From NCBI GenBank assembly GCA_021613535.1, contig CP075495.1, positions 10,974,001-11,038,000 on the forward strand: a stretch of 64,000 bases of DNA, in the 5' to 3' direction. Position 1 is the first letter of the stretch. Every line of letters begins with the position of its first letter. The DNA is from Adineta vaga. Lineage: Eukaryota > Rotifera. A program made the translations under genes and the position numbers. Shown here piece by piece: positions 17,519 through 29,995 of the stretch. The notes under the pieces were generated by a model. That model ran no database searches, was not told the origin of the DNA, and saw only the letters and a list, made by a program, of their open reading frames with translations.

Positions 17519-19665
17519 ATGATAATACTATTACAAAAACTCGTTTATTTGAACTTTAGTAATGTCAATTCGGTAAAAGATCTTAGATCATCATCGAAAG
17601 ATTATGATGCTCTAGTTATTGTCGCCACTGAGTTAGATCAAATCAAAGATCATGTAGATAATTCAGTAACAAAAGATCTTGAAGCTTATCGTCAAGTTAG
17701 ATTTAAAAAATAATCTATTTCGCTCACTAGTTTAATTCTATTTTAGCTAAATAAAAAATTTGATAAAGATGTTACTGTAACTATGAATGATATTGTTCCT
17801 GGTAAACGATTGGTAACTATTCTATTCCGAAATAGAAGATAAAACATGATAAATGATTTTCAATTAGATCTATTCTTCAACTGGTAAAATAAATCGAGAT
17901 TATGATGATGTTCGTCGTTTTGCGGATGCAGCAGCAGCAGGAATGAAAAAAGCTTTATCACTCGGTGCTAAATCTCCATTGATCGCTAGTTTTGGTTCGA
18001 AATTATACAAACAAGCACATTTAGTTACGTTGTTATCTGCTTTGGCAACAACATATGTGGTAAATACGAACAAAGTTCATTTCTATAAAATCTATTTCGA
18101 TTCGTTTTCTTTTAGCCCTTACAAGTTCGAGAAGATAAACCTGAACATAAAGCTAAAGTGGATCGATTAGGTGTATATCTTGGACAAAATTTATCTGATC
18201 ACACTGATAAATTAGTTAGTTATGCTCGTGCTATTGAATTGGGACGTGTAGTCGGTAGAGATATTGGTGGAGGAGATCCTGAACGTATGGCACCACCCCG
18301 AGTAGCTGAGTATGTTCAAGAGCTCTTTGGTAAATCATCCGGTGTGAAAGTAAGAAACTCGACTTATTATTGAATGGAAAAGTATTGTTATGTGACATAG
18401 GTAAATATAATAAAAGATCAAAATGAAATTGATAAAGATTTTCCTTTGTTTGCTGCTGTGAATCGAGCATCTAGAAGTAAGTCTGAGAGAAATGTTTTGG
18501 AAATACAGAAGAATTATCAACTACTTATGTTTAGATATTGATCGACATCAAGGTCGTCTAATTTTTCTTGAATATACAGGTGAAGGTGAAATCAATTCGA
18601 CGGCATTATTGGTTGGAAAAGGTGTTACGTACGATACTGGTGGTCTCGATCTAAAAAGTAAGTAAACGGTTATCTTCTTCTTCCTATTCTGATTGATATT
18701 GAATTTCTTTCTAGCTGGTGGTGGAATGGTAAAAATGATGTTTTGATTCGTTGAAACTTGTTGACGAATATATTTTTAGACGAGCATGTCATATGATAAA
18801 TGTGGTGCAGCGAATGTTGCTGGGTTTTTTAAAGTTCTTTCTGAATTGAAACCAAAACAATTCAAAGCTATTGGAGTTCTAACTGTGGCTCGAAATAATT
18901 GTGGCGAAGAAGGATATGCTACGGATGAAATTCTTAAAGCAAGAGCTGGTGTTCGTATTCGTATTGGAAATACAGATGCTGAAGGTATAAAATACTTGTT
19001 TTTGAAAGGAAATTGAATTGAGTGCGTGAAATCTAGGTCGATTGGTTATGGCTGATGCGTTGTGTCACTTGAAAGAACTCGCATTGAAAGAAGTAAATCC
19101 ACAATTGTTTACTATAGCAACATTAACTGGTCATGCAGCTCGTGCATATGGAGATCACTATACAGTAGGCAAAAATTGATTTGAAAGATATAAAAATATG
19201 ATTGATCATCTATTTATTTTACAAGGCAGTAATGGATAATGGACCAGCTCGAGAAAAGAGAATAGCTCAAAGACTTCAAGCATTAGGTGATGATATCGGT
19301 GATCCATTCGAAATTTCCACTGTTCGATGTGAAGTTTGTGTTTTTTTGGTTGATGATTTTTTTTTGAAAAAAAAAATGCAAATATTATTATTTAGGATTA
19401 TGACTTTATAAACGATAAAAGCAAAGTCGCGGATATTTTACAATGTAATAGACAACCTAGTAATGCTACATCTCGTGGTCATCAATATCCTGCAGCATTT
19501 CTTGCTCGTGCATCTGGTCTTGATAAACATGGTCGTGATTCTGACAAGCCATTAAGTTATACACATTTAGATATTGCTGGAAGTGCAGGGAAATTACCAG
19601 GTTTACCGACTGCTCGTCCAATTCCAGCACTATGTCAAATGTTTATTGCTGATCGTGTTTTGTAG
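17519..19665 (+). CDS. M17-family leucyl aminopeptidase-like protein (nematode W07G4.4 type)
   Basis: Eleven exons: 17519-17695, 17747-17812, 17868-18059, 18116-18349, 18401-18476, 18535-18657, 18715-18728, 18780-18984, 19037-19164, 19226-19333, 19396-19665. The product is about 530 residues. The M17 metal and catalytic motifs are intact: VGKGVTYDTGG (about 275, supplying the Lys and Asp ligands), MSYDKCGAA (about 296) and NTDAEGR (about 358). A C-terminal HLDIAGSAG block is also present. The KCGAA form and the overall sequence resemble, from memory, the C. elegans W07G4.4 subgroup rather than classical LAP3. The likely role is cytosolic removal of N-terminal residues from peptides. Exon 7 is only 14 nt and sits between two active-site motifs. 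The first exon start is uncertain. Confidence 0.85.
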
Positions 19666-20728
19666 TTTTGTTATGATTATTTAGTATTAACATAAAGATT
19701 TAATAGATTATCTCAAAAGATTTTTATAATTTTCCAGTACAAAATATAGTTCAATCGAGTACAATAAGATTCTAATGATTGCTTTCTTTTTTACAATGAA
19801 TAGCAATCATAGAAAAAGTCTGTCCTTCAAAGTTTATTATGATATATATTAGTTTCAATCAAACTGAAGTGGAAACAAAACTATTCTTCCACTTTGAGAA
19901 CATACCGAGTTGTTGTGTAATAATAAAGTTCATTGTGTTCTCATATTTTTTCACAGCATCTGATTGACTACGATTGTTATCCTGTAAGAGAAACTTCACC
20001 AGTTTAACAATAATATTGTATTAAAAAAATGTTTATATACAAATTAGAAAAACTGTCATTGAAATATTTCATTGTGTATTTGTACTGCATCATCAGGATT
20101 AATTCCTGACCTGAATGTAATGCAAAAAAAAACAATTGGAAAAAAGAACTCATTTTTTTTTGATCTTTGTCAGAAAAAAAATTGTCCGGGATGTTTTTAA
20201 TTCACAGATGTCAACAACAAAGTTTGACGTGAAATATTTTACGAATTACAATAGTAAATATGATGTATAGTATGAGATTTTCTCAAGTAAATCAAACAAT
20301 AGTATTCTTTTATTTCAAATTAAGATGTTTCTTTGCTAACTCTTTCGGTTTTTCTAATAAAATTATCATCGATCTGTGTGAGAATGCCCTCTATCGTAAC
20401 TTGATTTTAATCTGTCAATATTTTTGTCCAATACGCAACAGCTCTTAGATTATTCAATCCATCCCGAACAGTGCATGTAGCATGTAGCGATGCGATTCTC
20501 TTCTAAGTTAGTTTTCCACTGTTCCAACAGAGCATTTATCGTTTTCTTTTTCTTTTTTCATTCTTTCAGGAAGCAGACAGGAATACGAGTGCTTCATCTC
20601 TTTATTCTCGTTCTTTCTTTTCATCATATAGAGATTGCAATCAATCGCGCGTTCAGTCATTCACACTTATATAGATATATATTATTTTTATTGAAAATAC
20701 AAAAGGCAAGAAAGCACGAAGCTATATT
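19666..20728. other. Intergenic, Ras upstream region
   Basis: No coding sequence recognised. It contains the 3' UTR of the aminopeptidase and the promoter and 5' UTR of Ras. Confidence 0.5.
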
Positions 20729-21787
<1,059 letters not shown>

Positions 21788-22186
21788 TCATGACAGAATT
21801 ATGAACAAAATCGTTATTGATCGACATTTTATTTTGTTTCTTATTACATTGTCAGATACTTCTTATTTATTATTATTTTTCGAAGGACAAACATTTTTCT
21901 TTCGTATTAATTTATTTATCTGGTGTTGTCATTGATTTTATTTTTCAATTTCTAGTCATATTTCATCTATGGTATGACCAATATTTATCTCTTTGTTGTG
22001 ATGTGATACACACACAACGTGCTTGTTTTGTTTTCTTGTTCGAATTTTATGCGTTCTTTTTTTGTCTTCTATTTATTGTGTGTATTGTAGTTTGTTTGTT
22101 TTTTGTTGGTAATAAGAAAAATGAAATTTCTTTCTATACAATGAAATATATATTTAATTAGGTTTTCAGTTGAAATAGTTCTTTAG
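21788..22186. other. Ras 3' UTR / intergenic
   Basis: T-rich 400-bp spacer. A long hydrophobic open frame at 21817-22161 reflects T-rich composition and has no homology that I recognise. Confidence 0.5.
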
Positions 22187-23100
22187 ATGTATATACGGCC
22201 TGATCGAACACAAACATTATCACCTTCAAATATTGAAATTGAAGATAAAAATGGTGAACAATATTCCAATCGTGAAGATAAAAAGAAAAAAGTAAGATAG
22301 CTTTTTCTTTTCTCTTCGTTACTTAATATATTCTGTAATTCCTTAGAGAACAAGATTTTTATGATGCTGTTTTTCTTTTCTTTTCTAGCGGTTCAAAAGT
22401 CCCATGAGGTAAGATGAGTATTATCATCAGGTTATAAATGATTGAAAGAAAAAGAACAAAATATTTATTATGATTATTGTTTAAAGTGCTACCGTCTATC
22501 GTTTTACAAGGTAAACTCGAATAAATGTCACACTGACTCTAATTCCGAACTTTGGCTAACTGAATTCATGATTTTCAATGCTAAAATACAGAAGAAAATC
22601 GATCGAATGTCAAAGAATTTCTTCTTATTTTAGAAAGATTTTTAAACCAAAAAGTGATGACGATTTGCAATCATCGTATTATCGACTCGAAGAAAAAGAA
22701 ACACAATATTCTGATTTACAGGTAAAATTAAATATTAGGTTTGTTAATATATCTTTTTCTTTATTACAAATAGTTTCGTGAACCAAAACCTAAGATTCCG
22801 ATTCATGCCATCGTTTTGGCTACTGCTTTATTCCTTTTCGGATCTATTATGATTACATTAGGTTCATTAATGTTAACAGGTTATATAAAAACACAAGTGT
22901 GTATACTCATTTCTATTTTTGTCATTCAAAACTTATTCATTTCGCGTGATTTCTAGTATAGCGATCGTACATGGCCACTAATCTTTATCGGTTCATTAGT
23001 CTTTCTTCCAGGCTTCTATCATTTACGTATTGCTTATTGGGCATGGAAAGGTGATAAAAATTTTTCTTTCGCTGATATACCCGATCTTGATTGGTTTTGA
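22187..23100 (+). CDS. TMEM230: TMEM230-like membrane trafficking protein
   Basis: Five exons, 22187-22291, 22389-22408, 22634-22721, 22774-22896 and 22957-23100, give 159 residues. Two membrane spans are visible, starting [19 protein letters not shown] and [18 protein letters not shown]. The [17 protein letters not shown] block followed by an acidic DIPDLDW tail is the TMEM230 hallmark. The human protein has [17 protein letters not shown] and a DIPDFDD end. TMEM230 is a two-pass protein of secretory and recycling vesicles. The N-terminal cytosolic part is longer than in the 120-residue human form. Exon 2 is a 20-nt microexon encoding RFKSPM. The gene ends 75 bp from the stop of the convergent DHHC gene. 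Confidence 0.9.
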
Positions 23101-23175
23101 TGCAAATATTCTAGTGATAAACGTCCATTCATATTTTCTTTTTCTTGTTACTTGTTCTACTTTACTATCATTCGA

Positions 23176-24339
23176 TTAAATATTCTCTTTGATCAATTGA
23201 TATTCTGTTTGATTTATCAAACGGTGAGCGCCGTCTAATAGAAAACAATTGTGTCCTATCACATATGTTCAGAACATACTTACAAGCACTAGGAGGTAAT
23301 GAAGTACAAAGTTTTTGCGCTAAATTTAAATACCATCGATGTGTATTAAATGGATTTTCATTCGTATAAATGCCTTTATCGTCTCTTCACGAGTTGTTAA
23401 TGCACGGCTCGCTATCATACAATGATATCCTAATAGATTACATGTATAGAGTGCACTTGGACCTGTGATAATCAGTATAAAATAGGTTGGAATTGACTTG
23501 AGAAATGATCGCTTGTCATTCGAAATGAAAATCTATGATAAATAGAGATGTTTCATAATATTTCTATTTTCGTAAAAAAACAATGAATTTATCAATACTT
23601 GAATTAAACTTGTAATAAAGAAAAACAGATCTGTTTGTAATAGACATAGCAAAAATAAGATAAAAAATCGATAATTTCTCATTCCAATACATGTACTTAA
23701 AAATGGACAATGATGATCGAGCATTGCAATGCAATTCGAACATATCGGACAATGTGATGAACGTGGTGATCGAATCATTTGACATGTAATACAATATTTA
23801 CATTTTACTACGAAATCGTTTACTTGAATATCATATATGAGATTATTCAATTGATCCGGTGTTATTCGATTTAAATGAAATTTTTTATTTAAAATTGAAC
23901 GTTCTAGAACTGATGGACGTTGAATAATACCTGGTTCCGTACACATCGATCGAAAGAAATAGACTACATAGAATAGTTCAAGTCAAAATATTCAGTTTTT
24001 CTCTCTTGTTTTTCTCTCACTGTATGTATAGAAAATGAGAAGAAGACCAACGATAAGAATCAATTGATTATAAGGTAATTCATTCATTAGAATAGGTAAT
24101 TCAAAAACTAACCAGATAATAGTTGTTAATGAAATAAGACTAAGGAGAATAATGGCACCAGATAGATTTCTTCCAGTAACACAATGTCCATTGAAACAAA
24201 AATGATTCTTACCAGGATGAATTTGCCATCGACGAATATTTCCTAAACGTTCATATTGACTGCTTGAAGACACGTTTTCATCATAATAGATTATATAACG
24301 CGCGTGATTTGCATTCTTTTTTTCTTGTACCTTATTCAT
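23176..24339 (-). CDS. ZDHHC: DHHC palmitoyltransferase (ZDHHC9/14/18-like), one frameshift
   Basis: Four exons on the minus strand: 24339-24021, 23963-23599, 23532-23284, 23234-23176. The product is about 330 residues with one missing base restored. Order: two membrane spans (about 60-105), a Cys-rich domain beginning CKYCITCQMIRSPRSSHC and reaching DHHCPFLSTCIGMRNY (catalytic DHHC), then two more spans. The TEPGII motif before the Cys-rich domain fits the Erf2/ZDHHC9-14-18 group. That group palmitoylates Ras-type proteins at the Golgi; the substrate here is inferred. Near 23358-23364 the frame shifts: the expected post-TM4 block (NENPFNTHRWYLNLAQ) lies in another frame, and one missing A explains it. 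Without correction the protein ends about 20 residues after the shift, losing only the C-terminal tail. The last exon is less certain. Confidence 0.8.
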
Positions 24340-24488
24340 ATTGAGAAGGATGTCTATTACCTTTACTTTCTCACTTCAATGATATTGAGTTTTTTTTCTT
24401 CTTTGCACTCTTAGCTACAAGGTTTCTTTGTTATGTATCATTAAAACAAAAAGAACAATGATTATTTCACATATTATTCTAGATTAAT

Positions 24489-24974
24489 ATGAAATGGTTG
24501 ACTTGTTTTGTTTCGATTTTTTTTCTTTCAGATTATTTACTTTGTAGAGAAATAAACGATAAGATGTGTATGAGAACTGACTGTAAAGAATGTGGAAAGC
24601 CTACATGGAAAGGTTGTGGAAAACATATTGAAGAAGCCTTAAAAGGTGTTCCAGACGATGAACGATGTAAATGTCCAAGAGAATCCTGTGCTGCAACTGC
24701 AGCTATAACGAAGAAAATTGAAGAAGTGAAAGTCGAATCAACAACTAAAGAAGAAACAAAAACTGATGAAACGAAAATCGAAGATGAATCTGCTGTTTCT
24801 GAAACAAAAGCAGAAGATAAAGTCATTGCTGCTGAAACAAAAGCTGATGAAGAAGTTAAATCTCATGAGACAACTGTCGAAATAAAAATTGATGATAAAT
24901 CGGAAGTAAATAAGGAAACAACAGCAGACAAGCAAAATATTAAAAGTGAAGAAGCCAAAGTAAAAGAAGATTAG
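24489..24974 (+). CDS. Secreted small Cys-rich protein with Lys/Glu-rich tail
   Basis: Intronless, 161 residues. An N-terminal signal peptide (about 1-20, cleavage near LLC-RE) is followed by a 45-residue Cys-rich domain with eight cysteines, MCMRTDCKECGKPTWKGCG through VPDDERCKC. The rest is a tail of repeated ETK(A/T)DE-like units rich in Lys, Glu and Thr. From memory, a W-x-GCG-x-H...VP...RCxC pattern recurs in short uncharacterised proteins of fungi, oomycetes and plants, usually without this tail. I do not know its function. The lack of introns in an intron-dense region, together with the lineage-odd domain, leaves horizontal acquisition possible. An AATAAA lies 15 bp past the stop. Confidence 0.75.
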   Translation: MKWLTCFVSIFFLSDYLLCREINDKMCMRTDCKECGKPTWKGCGKHIEEALKGVPDDERCKCPRESCAATAAITKKIEEVKVESTTKEETKTDETKIEDESAVSETKAEDKVIAAETKADEEVKSHETTVEIKIDDKSEVNKETTADKQNIKSEEAKVKED

Positions 24975-25564
24975 ATATTACTTTTATTCAATAAACATCT
25001 TTTTCTATTCATTCATCAATAAAACAGTGATACAAACTTTTTGAACAGATGATTGACAAAAAAAAACTTCCATCATTTTTACTCGACAGCCTGTCAACAA
25101 AGTGTTCTCAATAATTTGATAGAACATATTTAGTATGAATACTTATGTTATATTTGCTTTCTCATCACTGTCATTCTTTGCTCCATTGCATTCTCCTCTT
25201 GAGTACACATTTGTTGAAGAACATCGATTGATTCGATGTAACTAAGAGGCATTTTCCGTCAATAATCAGTTGGTTTAATTGTATACTTATCAAATTTCAT
25301 ACAACCATGACTGAAACTCAAAAAAATCATTTAATAGACTGCATTGTTCTATTCTACATTAGAAATAATAATCTCAGAGAATATAATTTCTATCATAGAT
25401 AAAGCATCGATTTTATAACGATAGATTTTCAAACTTGATTTGCAATCTTATCTTTTTTTGTGTATGATAAAGCACACAGAAATAAAAACGAGAAAAAAAA
25501 ACAGAAGACCATTCCTAATAATACAAATGAACAAAAAAGACGAGAGAAGAAACAAGGGATTATC
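24975..25564. other. Intergenic between convergent genes
   Basis: About 590 bp of AT-rich 3' flank. No coding sequence seen. Confidence 0.5.
24990..24995 (+). terminator. Poly(A) signal of the secreted Cys-rich gene
   Basis: AATAAA about 15 bp downstream of the stop codon, which implies a very short 3' UTR. Confidence 0.55.
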
Positions 25565-27970
25565 TTAAATATGCCATGTATTATTGACTAGATGGATAAA
25601 ATCATCATCTTGATCAATAGCGATATTGAGTGCTTCATAAACATTAAGAAATTCGGAATAAGAAACACGTGGATAATCTAGGGCAAAACGAAATGTATCA
25701 CAGAAACGTGACCATAATTGTTCATCTGTTAAATGATCTAAATTATAAAGAAATATTACATTCGATCTATTTCATTCTTCCACTTTACTTTGAATTCCAT
25801 ATGGATGTCCATAGAGATTAACGAATTTCTTCATTGTATCGATATCTGTATGACCTGTTTTTGATGAATCTAATTTCGAATAAGCCTGAAAAAGAAATCC
25901 TTGATTAAAAGTATCAATATTATTTTTCGAAATTACCTTTATCACTTGTGCAAATCGTCTTTCATTCAATTCACCAAATAATAAATTAAGAAATTCATTT
26001 GCTTCACCTTGTATTGACATATGAGACCAAATATATGCAAAATGCTTTGATGAAAAGTAATCAATAATAAAAATACGAGTTAACTTCGTTTTCTTTAACT
26101 TACTCCTGCACTAAGATGTATTTTATATTCATGTAAACCAGCTAATAAATCTTCTTTTTCACATATACAAATCGAATCTTTATCGTCATGTCGATCTATA
26201 TGTGCTCGTCGACGATAATATTCAGCTAAACTTGTATAAACAATTAATGTTCGATTTTTCAACTGTGGTTTTGTTAATTGATGAACATCAGCTAAATATC
26301 TTTGATGTTCAAGTTGTTCAGTACTATATGGATGTTTAATAGAATAGAGAACTTCTCGACGTTTTAAATCTTGAATACCATCAAGTCTAAAAAGAAAGAC
26401 ATAAAATTGTTTTTTTTCTCTCTCGTGCGTAGTCTAAATAACATACAATAAAACTTGTTTTTCTTGTTCATTAATAGAAGTAATACATATTGTTAGTTTC
26501 GTTCGATGACGAACTGTCTCTGGTAAAGACACTATTGATCGAGTATCGAAATCAATACGAGCTCCCTAAATATATTGTAAAATATAAAAATCAAGATAAT
26601 ACTCTTGTTTCTTTTAGAAAATCTATACTTGATAAAAATCGAGTAACGTATATGGTTGTCCCTGATTATAACCTGATAAATGGATATATTGTGTACGAGG
26701 AATCAATGGTAATGCATTTGAACTATTTAGAATAAAATGAAGATAAAATTGAACTAGAATTTAAAATATACCGTTTGCCTAATATTCGATATTCATAAAT
26801 AGCTAATGTTCTATCCAACATGAAATAAAAACCAAATAATTCTCGTAATGCATCTTTTCCGTCTCTAAAGATACAGATAAAAGAACAATGAAATAATACA
26901 TAAAAATTTGGTTTTTTTTCTTGTAACCTGGTTAAAATTCGACATGAAAAACGAATACGTTTACTAAGTAAATTTTCTGTTAATGATGTACTTGTCTTAA
27001 CTCTAAAACATATCGAATTAATTGATAAAGATCGAGACTTTAAAGAATAGAATTACCTTGTGTCATGCATACGTCTATCAAGATTTCGTTTTGGTTGTTG
27101 TTGCATTATAATTGGTTTATGACGATCTTCTTCTTGTTCAATATCACTTAGAACATAACGGGATAATTGATCAGATAAAACTTGTTCATTCATTAATTCG
27201 TGTTTTCGTTGTTCATTTTGTTCTTCAGCAGCTACTTTCTGAAGAGAATCTTGATGATTACCACTTTCTAACCAAGCTAATTGAAATTGATCAATTGCAG
27301 AATTGACTGATGAAAAGGATGAATTTCGAGGAGTAAATTCTGTTTTTCCATCTAATATCATTGCTGGACGAACAGAATCTGGTAAACGAGTTGATAATGC
27401 TCGTTGAGAACGAGATGACATAGGACGTGGTGGAGGAACAACAACTTTAACATCCATTGCCGGAACACGATCTGGATTCAGATCATATTGAGTATTTTGC
27501 TGTAAATTGTATGATCAGATAAATGATTGACAAAAAATTCTATATCTTACCAATCGATTACCATGACGATTGGTATAAATAGCTTGTTGATGATCAAAAT
27601 TTCCGTATGCTCGACTTTCTGGTCGATGTGAACCTAAACGAGCACTCACACCTCCTTGTGCAGATGGTGGTCTAAAAGTATCATATTTCGAAAAGTATTT
27701 TTTCTTTGAGTTATATTGTACCTTGCGGATCCCTGATATTGTTTAGCTAAAGGTGGTGGTTGTCTATCACTATCAGTGACATCAGTTAGATCTAACGTTG
27801 GAATACTAAAACAAAAGAATAGAAAACAAACGTAATTTACTTAAAAATACATACATTGGTGTAGTTTGATCTTTGATAAAATGTGCCTTTTTACTGTAAT
27901 CAATTTTTTCTCCAGTAATTGGATTTGTACTTGTTTGTTGACGACGAGCAGAAGATGGACGATAGGCCAT
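25565..27970 (-). CDS. CAPS2: Calcyphosine-2-like EF-hand protein, one frameshift
   Basis: Twelve exons on the minus strand: 27970-27855, 27806-27722, 27671-27551, 27499-27057, 27002-26928, 26864-26772, 26722-26629, 26565-26447, 26386-26104, 26044-25937, 25885-25789, 25737-25565. About 601 residues after discounting one extra base. The N-terminal third is disordered, basic and Pro-rich. The middle has DALRELFGFYFMLDRTLAIY and YRILGK blocks. The C-terminal third is EF-hand-like, with a degenerate loop in AYSKLDSSKTGHTDIDTMKK, and ends in DDDFIHLVNNTWHI. That ending parallels the DEDF-(x)7-WGI end of human CAPS2. Calcyphosines are calcium-binding proteins. CAPS2 is associated with ciliated cells; its role here is inferred. 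In exon 2, near 27780-27781, an extra C shifts the frame between LDLTD and VTDSDRQPPP. The other eleven exons are clean. Confidence 0.8.
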
Positions 27971-28714
27971 ATTTATTCAATTTCTTTAATGATTTTTCAA
28001 TCAAATGAATTTAAAATTATACTAATATAACCACCATTATGGTTCAACATGTCACGATGACACCTCTTCCGTTCTTATGTACACAGGAGGAAATCGAACA
28101 GATGTCGTTCATTTAAAAGAACAAATTCTCTAAAATCAGCATTACTATAAGAAGTTGAACATTATTCTTATGCGATAAGAATGAAATGAAATTTGAGATA
28201 AATAACAAGAATCAATTTTTAATTAAACTAAATTTTTGCTGTGCAAATTATTTCTATACTATATTTACTATTTATTTTTAGTTTTCCTTTACAAAGTTTC
28301 TCTCATTGACCGATATAATCAATTATCAACTAAAATATAAAAAGCTGAACAATTCGATTGTATGTAGAACTTTGTGTGAGAAAATACTTGGTAAAATAAG
28401 CGCGTCTTATGTATAATGATACTCGATGGTTTCTATTTTGTATTATTCGGTATCTACCGACATCTTTCCGAACATCCAGGTTTCATTTTTTTTTAATCCA
28501 AATATTTTCAATATGGTATCATGTGGAATAAACAGGAATATGATTGCGACGAACGATGTCATCTGTTTGATTTATTTTTTTTGCTTTTCTACTATTTTTT
28601 TCGATATTTCGTTTTTGTTTTTTTCCACAAATTACGAACTTTTCCTTGATTTTTCTTCTTAATTATATTATTTATTTTTCTTTTTGTTACAAAGATTATT
28701 ATTTACCACTGAGA
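27971..28714. other. Shared upstream region of CAPS2-like and LAMTOR1-like genes
   Basis: Divergent spacer of about 740 bp that must hold both promoters. The last 150 bp are very T-rich. No coding sequence is seen. Confidence 0.5.
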
Positions 28715-29714
28715 ATGGGCAATGTATGTCAGTGGTGTTGTAAAAGTTCCGACGAGTCACAATCAAATCAGAATCATAATGATGGATCGGCAATTACAAA
28801 TTCCCAACGATCTATAACTACATCGGAACCTACTGATAGAACACCGTTTGTTATTTTATAATTCATTAAAAATCGAATCTAATCTTCTCTTGTGATTATT
28901 TTCATTTTATTAGATTGTTATCAAAATCCGACAGTTATCATACATATCATCAACCGGTGAATACAGTTACACTTAATGCACCGACTAACATAGACTCATC
29001 GTCGTTTGTAACAACCATTGAACCACCACCACCACCACCGATGGTATATGAAAACCACAATGATTTAAATACACGTAAGTATTTCTTTCTCACTATATAC
29101 AAGCTTACATTATCTTTTTACATAAACAAACGACATATATAGATCTTTGTCATGATCAATAGAGAGCTCGTATCACGAGAGGAAAAAATTGAAATCAACT
29201 TCTTTTCTTTATATGAGATTTGATCCGTTTGTCGAAATGAAACGAGTCATAAAAACTGATTGCGCTTCTCAAACGAAAACTCTTAATAATGTTGTCGAAT
29301 AAATATTTGTTAAGAGAAAAAACCCTGCTACTGCTTTTTTTTATTGCAGCGAAATTTTCATCAAATGAGACGGCTGACTCATCGATGGCTATCATTGTTG
29401 ATCGTATATTACCAAATTTAATTGATGTTGGCGGTTGGGGTGCTACAACGCATCAAGCAAATGCTAATGCCACAAATTCTAACGCACAAAATGATCAATT
29501 AAAACAAATATTAAGTCAATCATTACAATCAAACCGAATTTCAGCTTTATTACCAGATGTTGGTACACCAAATTTGTCGTCATTGCTTTCAAATCGGCCT
29601 ATATCAGCTGATGTATGTCATTTCGTAGCGCATACTGCAAGTGAACTGTCCCGTCTACTAATTGATGAAATCAAGATTGTCCATAAAGAAGATCTTGTAG
29701 TTACATTCGAATAA
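28715..29714 (+). CDS. LAMTOR1: LAMTOR1-like Ragulator scaffold (p18)
   Basis: Three exons, 28715-28845, 28914-29074 and 29350-29714, give 218 residues. The protein begins MGNVCQWCC: Gly2 is a myristoylation site and Cys5, Cys8 and Cys9 can be palmitoylated, as in LAMTOR1 (MGCCYSS), which is anchored to lysosomes this way. The C-terminus (SELSRLLIDEIKIVHKEDLV) aligns with the LAMTOR1 tail that ends with an RVDAKEELVVQF-like sequence. An ILPNLIDV segment matches the ASNIIDV helix. LAMTOR1 wraps the other Ragulator subunits and recruits Rag GTPases and mTORC1 to lysosomes. This copy is about 57 residues longer than human, because of a Pro-rich insert (run of eight prolines near residue 85) and Asn/Ala repeats. 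The start is fixed by the lipidation motif. Confidence 0.85.
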
Positions 29715-29995
29715 GACAAATCCAAAGAAGATAGTGCTTGATTTTATATGGATGGTTTTTCTTTCGTTGTTTTTTTTTCTCGCTTTTTTACTACTTTGAT
29801 ATGCGATAGGAAAAGTAAACGAGTGCGTTTGGCCATTATTTTTGAATGTTGATTTCTGTTCCTCTTTTTCTTGTCTGTTTGTATTTCTTTCATTGATTTG
29901 ATTTCTTGATAGAGTTAACAACAGAACAAAACACATCTGTATTTGTGTATTGTAATTAGTCATTTTTTTAGATATAAATATTTTTAATCAGAACA

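Noticed and set aside
21817-22161. 114-codon hydrophobic open frame between Ras and TMEM230
   Set aside because: Phe/Leu/Cys-rich product of T-rich 3' UTR sequence. It overlaps the likely Ras 3' UTR.
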